From Lachnospiraceae bacterium (lineage in GTDB: Bacteria; Bacillota; Clostridia; Lachnospirales; Lachnospiraceae), in assembly GCA_017479935.1 (NCBI GenBank), contig JAFVBO010000125.1, positions 1-41,107 on the forward strand: DNA of 41,107 nucleotides. Direction: 5' to 3'. Numbering within the stretch: the first letter of the stretch is position 1; the number at the start of each line of letters is the position of its first letter. The translations under genes and the position numbers were made by a program. Below the pieces are notes generated by a model that saw only the letters and a list, made by a program, of their open reading frames with translations, was not told the DNA's origin and searched no databases. This document shows, in pieces, positions 26,187 through 32,669 of the stretch.

Positions 26187-27656
26187 ATGGATTTTGCACA
26201 GGCAGCGGCGATGGATGCCGTATCGACCAGAACAGAAAATGGCGCCTATGCCTTAAACACCACGGGCGAGGCAGTGCTGGATTTTTTCGGCACGGTGGGA
26301 GCGCTGCGGTATGAGGAAGAGAACCGGATCACGCGCCTGTTTGCGGAAAGCTATCGGGAAAATCCCCTTCTGACAGTTAAAACCGCTTTCTATGCCCGCG
26401 ACGTGCGCGGCGGATTAGGCGAGAGAAGAATTTTCCGCATCCTCCTTGTCTACATGGCAAAGTATCATCCGGAAGCTCTTCGCCCCAACCTGGACCTGGT
26501 GGGCGTGTACGGCCGCTACGACGACCTGTACAGCCTGATCGGCACGCCGATGGAAGAGGACATGTGGGCGGCCATGAAAAAGCAGTTTGAGGAGGACCGG
26601 GAAAACCTGAAGGAAGGCCACGCCGTCTCCCTGCTGGCCAAATGGATTAAGACAGCGGACGCTTCCTCGGCCGCGACCAGAAAGCTGGGCATTTTAACAG
26701 CGAAAAAGCTGGGTTACTCCGTCTACGAGTTTAAGCGCATCGTACGGGCCCTTCGCAAGCGCATCGGCATTGTGGAAGCGCTCATGAGCGCCGGCAAGTG
26801 GGAAGAGATCACCTACTCGGCGGTTCCGTCCCGCGCCATGATGATCTACCGGGCGGCCTTCACGCGGCATGACGAAGAGCGCTTCCGCGCCTTCATTCAG
26901 AAAGCGCAGACCGGAGAGGAAACCATTCACTCCGGCACCCTGTATCCCTACGACATCATCGAAAAAATGCTGGGGATGGGCATGAACAGAAAACTCATTA
27001 AAGAGGACGCGGTCCTGGAAGCCCAGTGGAAAGCGCTGCCAAACTACGTAGCGCCCGGAACCAACGCCCTGGTGATTGCGGATACCTCCGGCTCCATGTT
27101 CGGCCGCCCCATGGCAACGTCCGTCGGCCTCGCCGTGTACTTTGCGGAGCGCAACACCGGCGCCTACCATAACATGTTCATGTCGTTCTCCGGAAAATCC
27201 ACCATTCAGGTTCTGAAGGGTGAGACGCTGGCGCAGAAGCTGTCCAGCATCAACATGAACGACTGGGCCAACAACACCAATCTGAAGGCAGCCTTTGAGC
27301 ACGTGCTTCAGATCGCGATCACCAATCACGTGCCGAAGGAAGAGATGCCCAAGTCGCTGATTGTCATCTCGGATATGGAGATCGACTACTGCACAGACAG
27401 AGAATGGACCTTCTACAGACTGATGAAAGAGAAGTTCCACGAAAACGGCTACGAGATTCCCAATGTCGTATTCTGGAACGTAAACAGCCGTCACGACCTG
27501 TTCCATGCGGACTGGGAAAGAGCCGGCGTCCAGCTGGTGAGCGGCCAGTCCGCCTCCACCTTCTTAAGCGTCATGCGCTGCATCGACATGACGCCGGTCC
27601 AGGCCATGGAGTACATCCTGAATGATGAGCGGTATAGCGTCATTACTGTGGGTTAA
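26187..27656 (+). CDS. DUF2828-family protein with VWA domain (Ro60/TROVE-like)
   Basis: The 489-residue cytoplasmic protein begins with a TENGAYALNTTGEAVLDFF block and an RDVRGGLGER motif, as in DUF2828. A helical-repeat N-terminal domain (about 1-280) is followed by a VWA domain (about 290-485) with MIDAS D299-T-S301-G-S303 and SDMEID near 395. The order, helical repeats then VWA, is that of Ro60/TROVE proteins, which bind Y RNAs and misfolded RNAs. The relationship is inference from layout. I chose ATG 26187 over an upstream TTG (26142) because GGGAGG ends 7 bases before it and the family start fits. It lies behind a long structured leader and ahead of a repeat array and a TIR-LRR gene, so it may be an RNA-sensing or stress/defence component. 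Confidence 0.75.
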   Translation: MDFAQAAAMDAVSTRTENGAYALNTTGEAVLDFFGTVGALRYEEENRITRLFAESYRENPLLTVKTAFYARDVRGGLGERRIFRILLVYMAKYHPEALRPNLDLVGVYGRYDDLYSLIGTPMEEDMWAAMKKQFEEDRENLKEGHAVSLLAKWIKTADASSAATRKLGILTAKKLGYSVYEFKRIVRALRKRIGIVEALMSAGKWEEITYSAVPSRAMMIYRAAFTRHDEERFRAFIQKAQTGEETIHSGTLYPYDIIEKMLGMGMNRKLIKEDAVLEAQWKALPNYVAPGTNALVIADTSGSMFGRPMATSVGLAVYFAERNTGAYHNMFMSFSGKSTIQVLKGETLAQKLSSINMNDWANNTNLKAAFEHVLQIAITNHVPKEEMPKSLIVISDMEIDYCTDREWTFYRLMKEKFHENGYEIPNVVFWNVNSRHDLFHADWERAGVQLVSGQSASTFLSVMRCIDMTPVQAMEYILNDERYSVITVG

Positions 27657-27663
27657 GCCGGGG

Positions 27664-27807
27664 GTGACAGGGGACGGGCCTATGTCACATTTTCTGACAG
27701 GGGACGGTTCTCTGTCATATTTTCTGACAGAGAACCGTCCCCTGTCAGAAAAGCTGACAAAGAACCGTCCCCTGTCAGAAAAGCTGACAAAGAACCGTCC
27801 CCTGTCA
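27664..27807. repeat. REP-like palindromic repeat array, five units
   Basis: Five units of 23-25 bp share TGACAGGGGACGG...TGTCA: two forward (27664-27688, 27695-27717) and three inverted (27725-27747, 27755-27777, 27785-27807). The last four are spaced exactly 30 bp apart. Forward and inverted units can form a very long hairpin between the DUF2828 gene and the small gene at 27828. This is the TGACA/TGTCA-ended subtype, also seen at 15079, 30342 and 41010. Confidence 0.88.
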
Positions 27808-27827
27808 GGAACAAGGAGGTAAAGGAT

Positions 27828-28058
27828 ATGGAAAAGTTTATTCCACTTGAGAAACGCAGCAAGAAAGCGCAAAAAGAGTATCATGCCAGGGAGCGACGCA
27901 CCTGGGGAAGCATGAGCCCCGTCACCAGAACGGTGCCGAATGGGAAAGCCTATAATCGAAAGAGAATAAAGCAGGAGGACATAGAGAGAACCAAGAGGGA
28001 CGGTTCTTCCGATGTCCTCTTTTTGTTCTTCCCTGCTGTATTTTGCACCGGGATATGA
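27828..28058 (+). CDS. Small conserved-type protein, reading frame running through a terminator
   Basis: The 76-residue frame starts at ATG 27828 with AGGAGGT at 27814-27820. The first 50 residues (MEKFIPLEKRSKKAQKEYHA ... WGSMSPVTRTVPNGKAYNRK) resemble a small basic Firmicutes protein that I recall as uncharacterised and usually about 60 residues. The last 25 residues are not of that type. They are encoded by an intrinsic terminator (27975-28026) and sequence beyond it. The stop codon (28056-28058) lies about 30 bases past the terminator U tract, so most transcripts would lack a stop codon. Either the native stop was lost to a repeat-derived hairpin, or the terminator acts as attenuator. Confidence 0.55.
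   Translation: MEKFIPLEKRSKKAQKEYHARERRTWGSMSPVTRTVPNGKAYNRKRIKQEDIERTKRDGSSDVLFLFFPAVFCTGI
27975..28026 (+). terminator. Intrinsic terminator inside the small gene
   Basis: GAGGACAT (27975-27982) pairs with ATGTCCTC (28012-28019). An inner AGAACC (27987-27992) pairs with GGTTCT (28002-28007). TTTTTTG follows. The inner loop GGGACGGTTCT resembles the REP core. Confidence 0.75.
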
Positions 28059-28064
28059 TATACT
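28056..28064 (+). promoter_or_regulatory. Extended -10 promoter of the TIR-LRR gene
   Basis: TGATATACT is a good extended -10 about 80 bases before the ribosome site. No good -35 is visible. Confidence 0.4.
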
Positions 28065-28160
28065 TGAAATTAGCTGTCGTCAGGAACACACCGGAACACC
28101 CCTACGCGGCTAGCGAATGATTTATCAACACGATAACCCATGAGAGGAGGTACTTATTCC

Positions 28161-30323
28161 ATGGTAGAACAACGTCCGTTTCGCGCTTACGCGGGCACGA
28201 ATCCCTATCTGTTTGCCAGTTATTCCCACAAGGATTCCGGGAAGGTGTATGCGGTTTTAGAGCAGCTTTTCCTGAAAGGGTATAACGTCTGGTACGACCA
28301 GGGTATTCCCAACAACGCCATTTTAGACCGGGAAATATCCGGGAAAATCAAGGAATGTGAAGTGTTTGTGCTTTTTCTTTCCGCCAATTCCGTCCGCTCG
28401 GAATACGTCATGGATAAGGAACTGCCGCTTGCCGCTAAAAAGAAAAAGCGGGTTTTGTATGTCTGCCTGGATGAAGGCGATTATCAGACGGTTTGCGGCC
28501 GTGGAACGGTTGTGAGAGCGGATGAGATCGAAAAGCTGCTGGCGCTTCTTCCCGATTCCTGCCGGGAGTGCGAAAAACGGGAACCCGCCCCGATCGAGGT
28601 GGATCTTTCCGAGGGAATCAGGCTGATGAGCGATGAGCTCTCCGGTTTTTCGTATGTGATCAGCCAGGGACAGCTCTTTATCAATGAGTTTACGTTAACG
28701 AAGGAACTGGAGAAGGAAATTGAGGAAAAGGGCTTGCTTGACATCGTGATTCCGGAGCAGCATGCCGGTTTTCCTGTCAAAGGGATTCTTCCCAGTACGT
28801 TTGAGGATACCAATCCGGATGCGGGAGAGATCCACTCCGTCACGCTTCCGGACACGATGGAATCTATCGGAGAAGCGGCGTTTAGCGGGTCGCGCATCGA
28901 GGAAGTCATTCTGCCGCAGACGCTGAAGAGAATTGATGATGACTGCTTTTCCGAGAGCAACGATCTTTCGCACATCGAACTTCCCTATGGCCTGGAAACG
29001 ATCGAAGCCTGCGCGTTCTGGCAATGTGAAAGCCTGGAGGAGATCGTGATCCCGGAGACGGTAAAAAGCATTGGCTCCCAGGCATTTGAAAGCTACTCGG
29101 CCATGCGCTTTGCTGTGATTGCGCCGGGTACGACGTTTCTGGATGAAGCCGTGTTTGATTACCTGGATTCAACAGATGAATATGACGAGGATGAGCTGGA
29201 AGAGGTAGATCTGGACGAGGTCTTTCACATCATCTGCGTGGAAGGATCCGCCGCTCATAAATATGCGAAGCAGAACCATCTGTTTACGAAGCTGATCAGC
29301 GAGAAGGAGATGGAAGCGCGTTATCAGGCACCACTGCGCAGAAAACGGGACGAGCATCTGGCGGCCGTAAAGGAGCGCAACATTGCCTATATTCTGGAGG
29401 ACATGGAAAAAGCGGAGGGCCCGTATGGGTGTATCGTCATCGGTCGGGAAGATCGTCCGCTCTTATATGATCTGATTCTGCAGCTTGGCGCGGACGGCTA
29501 TCGTCTTCGTTTTTCAGACAAAATGGATAGTCCGGCGGCAAAGGACAGCGCCACGCTGTTGCCGATTCTCTCGTCGCGGAACGTCGGGGATGACGGTTAT
29601 GTACGTGCCATAGCCGGCAGCAAAAAGAGCCTCTTTCCGCTGATGCTGGACAATTCTCCGGTGCCGAAAGAGCTTGCCAATCGTTTTATTCTGCACCTTT
29701 CGGACCGCACGGAGAAGGATTTGCTAAACGAAATCCGGGAGCATCTTTCTGCCCATGCATGCCGCGGAAATCCCCGGGGAGAGGAGGCGGTCCGCAGCCA
29801 GTATGTGGACGCGTCCTTTGATTATGAATTCAGCTCGGAGACGTATGAGGGGGATAAGAACCATCTGGTGCTGACAGCCTATAAAAAGAATGAAACAAAG
29901 GTGATCGTCCCGGATGAACTGTTCGGTTACCCGGTTCTGGCCATAGGACGCGGGTTATTCAAAGATCATTCTGAGATCGAAAGCGTCGTAATCGGAGCGC
30001 ATGTCCGGTTTATCGGGAAAGAGGCGTTTTCCGGATGCCGTTCGCTGAAGGAAGTGGTCATCCCAGGCTCGGTGGAGAGAATTCAGGGCAGAGCGTTTGC
30101 GGATTGTGTGTCTCTCAAAGAGATCAAACTTCCGACAGCCATACAGTTTTTGGCGGAGGATGTTTTTGCAGGCTGTGCGGGAGACCTGGTGATCCGGGCG
30201 GAAAAGGGCAGCAAGGCAGAAGAAATCGCCAGGAAAAACGGCTTGAGCGTGGCTCTGCCCGAATCTTCCAGGCCGAAAGAAGGTTTCTGGGCCAGGTTGT
30301 TCAGGAGAAAAGCAGACAATTGA
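28161..30323 (+). CDS. TIR domain - leucine-rich repeat (LRR_5) protein
   Basis: The 720-residue protein has no signal peptide or membrane segment, so it is cytoplasmic. Residues 14-125 form a TIR_2 domain with YLFASYSHKD, GYNVWYDQGI, a CEVFVLFLSANSVRSE strand and E87 in VMDKELPLA, the position of the catalytic glutamate in NAD-cleaving TIRs. BspA-type LRR_5 repeats follow (about 215-330), then an acidic/helical stretch and an unassigned alpha/beta domain (about 400-545). A second LRR_5 block (about 575-700) and a basic tail end the protein. Bacterial TIR proteins often deplete NAD or make cyclic ADP-ribose in phage defence; some have other roles. LRRs fused to TIR suggest ligand sensing. I chose ATG 28161 because GAGGAGGT precedes it by 10 bases; an ATG at 28140 lacks one. 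A degenerate REP unit lies just after the stop. Confidence 0.82.
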   Translation: MVEQRPFRAYAGTNPYLFASYSHKDSGKVYAVLEQLFLKGYNVWYDQGIPNNAILDREISGKIKECEVFVLFLSANSVRSEYVMDKELPLAAKKKKRVLYVCLDEGDYQTVCGRGTVVRADEIEKLLALLPDSCRECEKREPAPIEVDLSEGIRLMSDELSGFSYVISQGQLFINEFTLTKELEKEIEEKGLLDIVIPEQHAGFPVKGILPSTFEDTNPDAGEIHSVTLPDTMESIGEAAFSGSRIEEVILPQTLKRIDDDCFSESNDLSHIELPYGLETIEACAFWQCESLEEIVIPETVKSIGSQAFESYSAMRFAVIAPGTTFLDEAVFDYLDSTDEYDEDELEEVDLDEVFHIICVEGSAAHKYAKQNHLFTKLISEKEMEARYQAPLRRKRDEHLAAVKERNIAYILEDMEKAEGPYGCIVIGREDRPLLYDLILQLGADGYRLRFSDKMDSPAAKDSATLLPILSSRNVGDDGYVRAIAGSKKSLFPLMLDNSPVPKELANRFILHLSDRTEKDLLNEIREHLSAHACRGNPRGEEAVRSQYVDASFDYEFSSETYEGDKNHLVLTAYKKNETKVIVPDELFGYPVLAIGRGLFKDHSEIESVVIGAHVRFIGKEAFSGCRSLKEVVIPGSVERIQGRAFADCVSLKEIKLPTAIQFLAEDVFAGCAGDLVIRAEKGSKAEEIARKNGLSVALPESSRPKEGFWARLFRRKADN

Positions 30324-30341
30324 AAGTTTCTGACAGGTTTC

Positions 30342-30364
30342 TGACAGAGAACAGTCCCCTGTCA
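30342..30364 (-). repeat. Single degenerate REP-like unit
   Basis: TGACAGAGAACAGTCCCC followed by TGTCA is a 23-bp inverted unit of the TGACA/TGTCA subtype, with one change in the core (ACAGTCCCC for ACCGTCCCC). It lies between the TIR-LRR gene and the regulator gene. Confidence 0.8.
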
Positions 30365-30399
30365 GAGTCTCCTTCAGAAATAAAAGTAGGAGCAGAGAG

Positions 30400-31107
30400 A
30401 TGATACGTGTCGCGATTGTGGAAGATGAAGACGCTCCGGCAGATGCGTTGTATTCATTCCTGGATCAATACGGAAGAGAAGCGGGGGAGACTTTCAAAGT
30501 CAAAAGATGGAAGGACCCGGTTGCGATGCTGGAGCAATACCCCGGATATGATCTGATATTCATGGATATCAAAATGCCGAACATGGATGGCATGGAGGGC
30601 GCCAGGCGCCTTCGGGAGAGGGACAGCCGGGTGAAGCTGGTTTTTGTCACCAGCATGGCGCAATACGCCGCCAAAGGATATGAGGTGGACGCGACGGATT
30701 TCATTGTCAAGCCGGTGGTGTATCCGGATTTCTGCTTTAAGATGAAACGGGTGATGAACGCCTTGCGCATGGAGCGGCAGCGGGAGCTGATCATTCCGCA
30801 GCCGGGCGGGATGGTGCGCGTTGGCTCGGAGGAGCTTCTGTATGTGGAGGTTCGGGGACATAAGCTGACCTGGCATCTGACGAACCGGGTGTTAGAGGCC
30901 AGAGGAACCATGGAATCCGTGGAGGAAATGCTTGCGTCGGCGCATTTCTTGCGGCCTCATAACAGCTATCTTGTGAATCCAAGACATATTGAGTATATCA
31001 AGGGCTATACGCTCTGCGTGGGAGGCGAGGAACTGATCATCAGCCACCCCAGGAAGAAGGAATTCCTTTCCGAATTGACAGCCTGGTATGGGAAGGGAGG
31101 CATGTAA
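30400..31107 (+). CDS. LytTR-family response regulator (second pair)
   Basis: The 235-residue protein has a receiver domain (1-125) with E8-D9-E10, phosphoacceptor D56 in LIFMDIKMPNMDG, and FVTSM and IVKP. A LytTR domain (about 135-230) includes LLYVEVRGHKLTWHL, FLRPHNSYLVNPRHIEYI and IISHPRKKEFLSEL. The ribosome site AGGAG precedes ATG 30400. The partner kinase begins two bases after its stop. The TIR-LRR gene ends 76 bases upstream with only a REP unit between, so cotranscription is possible. AgrA and VirR are of this type. Confidence 0.88.
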   Translation: MIRVAIVEDEDAPADALYSFLDQYGREAGETFKVKRWKDPVAMLEQYPGYDLIFMDIKMPNMDGMEGARRLRERDSRVKLVFVTSMAQYAAKGYEVDATDFIVKPVVYPDFCFKMKRVMNALRMERQRELIIPQPGGMVRVGSEELLYVEVRGHKLTWHLTNRVLEARGTMESVEEMLASAHFLRPHNSYLVNPRHIEYIKGYTLCVGGEELIISHPRKKEFLSELTAWYGKGGM

Positions 31108-31108
31108 G

Positions 31109-32437
31109 ATGCGGACTATGACGGAGCTTGTCACGGCATTTTTGGCTTTCGCGCCGTTTTCCCTGAAATTGCTTCTGGGCGACATCCTTTTTGGACGTTT
31201 GTATGAGAGAAAGCCGCATTTCGTGGCTCGGGCATGCCTGTTCTTTGCGCTGCATGTGGCGGCCAGCATTCTTCTGTATGCCGGTTTGCAGGGCGTACGG
31301 TTCTGGGTGATCAGCAACACCTTATACTATTTTCTGGTATTTGCCCTTTCGGCCATCCTGTTGAAAGTCCTTTACAATGAGAACATCAGCCGGCTTTTGT
31401 CCTGTGCAGTGGGCGGCTACATGATGGAGCATATTTCCACTCAGGTTTTTGTAGTGTTGTTTTACCGCTGGCAGGAAACCATGTTTGAAGGTGAGGTCAC
31501 CTGGCAGGAATATGGCTTGTATCTGGCTCTGCAGATGGCGATCTATCTGGGAATCCTGTGGATGACCGATATCCTGCTGATCCGGAATGCCACGGATGTG
31601 AAACAGACGCCGGCCCTGGCAATGCGTATGCAGGTTTTGTCCATCGTGACACTTTTCGTGGTCCTGATCCTTTCGAGCGCGCGGGATCAGTATGCGGCGG
31701 AGAGCCTGCATCTGATGCGTATCACGAGACTGTTTTCCCTGTTTTGCTGCGCGTTTCTTCTGTATATTCGCTATGCCATTCTGGAGAAAAGCCAGATGGA
31801 GGCGGAAAGGGCACAGACGGCACGCATCATGGCCATGGAACGCAAGCAATACGAGCAGTCCCGCGAGAATATTGAACTGATCAACATCAAGTGCCACGAT
31901 ATGCGGCACAAAATCGATATCTGGGAGAGTCGCAACAACGTAGAGGATCGGGAGGAGTTGGCCGATATCCGGAAAATGATCGACATTTATGACCGGAAAG
32001 TGCAGACCGGAAATGAAGTGCTGGACACGCTGCTGACCGAGCGCAGCCTGTTTTGCGAAAAGAATGGAATCCGATTAAGCTGTATGGCCGATGGCGCGAA
32101 GATGGGATTTCTGCAGACGGGGGATATTTGTGCGCTCTTTGGAAACGCGATCGAAAATGCCATCGAGGCAGTCAACAAGCTCCCTGACCCGGAGGAGCGG
32201 AACATCAGCCTTCAGGTCAAGGTAGCGAAAGGAATGCTGGTCATCTCGGTGGAGAATAGCTATGAAGGGGAACTGACGATGGAGAATGGTCTCCCGAAGA
32301 GTATCAAGGGGGACGATGCCAATCATGGATTCGGCATGAAAAGCATCCGGCAGGTGGCGGAAAAGTATGGAGGGAGCATCAGCGTGCGGGCGGATGAGCT
32401 GTTCCATCTGACGGTGCTGATTCCGGTGCCAGAGTGA
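31109..32437 (+). CDS. GHKL-domain sensor histidine kinase (second pair)
   Basis: The 442-residue AgrC-like kinase has about six hydrophobic helices in residues 1-225. A coiled-coil linker leads to H263 in IKCHDMRHKIDIW. The GHKL domain shows the N box ICALFGNAIENAIEAV, VENS, and the G box HGFGMKSIRQVAEKYGG. I chose ATG 31109 because GGGAGG (31094-31099) sits properly before it; an in-frame ATG at 31088 overlaps the regulator. Order is regulator then kinase, the reverse of the pair at 17979. Such sensors often detect small peptides; the signal here is unknown. Confidence 0.87.
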   Translation: MRTMTELVTAFLAFAPFSLKLLLGDILFGRLYERKPHFVARACLFFALHVAASILLYAGLQGVRFWVISNTLYYFLVFALSAILLKVLYNENISRLLSCAVGGYMMEHISTQVFVVLFYRWQETMFEGEVTWQEYGLYLALQMAIYLGILWMTDILLIRNATDVKQTPALAMRMQVLSIVTLFVVLILSSARDQYAAESLHLMRITRLFSLFCCAFLLYIRYAILEKSQMEAERAQTARIMAMERKQYEQSRENIELINIKCHDMRHKIDIWESRNNVEDREELADIRKMIDIYDRKVQTGNEVLDTLLTERSLFCEKNGIRLSCMADGAKMGFLQTGDICALFGNAIENAIEAVNKLPDPEERNISLQVKVAKGMLVISVENSYEGELTMENGLPKSIKGDDANHGFGMKSIRQVAEKYGGSISVRADELFHLTVLIPVPE

Positions 32438-32502
32438 GACTTCCTAAGCACAGGTTTTAGGCATACGCCTGTGGTGTATGGCCTGGAACTACAAGTTTAA
32501 GT
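32436..32502. repeat. MITE-like element, degenerate copy (D)
   Basis: AGCACAGGTTTTAGGCATACGCCTG and the following GTGTATG..GCCTGGAACT align with both ends and the centre of the 17681 element (AGCACAGGT.CCAGGC..CGCCTGCGGCGTATG..GCCTGGGACT). No target duplication is visible. Confidence 0.5.
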
Positions 32503-32521
32503 CAAAAAAATGCAACTTTAG

Positions 32522-32556
32522 GGCGCTTCCCTTGTGGAGGCGCTTTTGTTTTGTTA
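32522..32556 (+). terminator. Intrinsic terminator of the second LytTR/kinase operon
   Basis: GGCGCTTCC (32522-32530) pairs with GGAGGCGCT (32536-32544, two G-U pairs), followed by TTTGTTTTG. Confidence 0.7.
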
Positions 32557-32669
32557 TGGTGGGAACAAGAAAAAGCTGTCTGCAAGAAGAAGGAAAATAA
32601 TGGAAAGGAACAGCCGCTTTTTTCCTTCCACTTGCAGATCACGCTTAGCAAAAAGAAGGAGAATGTATT

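Noticed and set aside
26694-27506. Open frame of 270 codons on the minus strand opposite the DUF2828 gene
   Set aside because: It is the shadow of a GC-rich coding gene with family motifs on the plus strand, and has no ribosome site or recognisable domain.
27695-27807. Regular 30-bp spacing resembling a short CRISPR array
   Set aside because: Units are palindromic and occur in both orientations, the short linkers are the same (GAAAAGC type), and no cas genes are present. It is a REP-like array.
27622-27884. Small frames encoding LTGDGSLS-like repeats
   Set aside because: They are translations of the palindromic repeat array and not genes.
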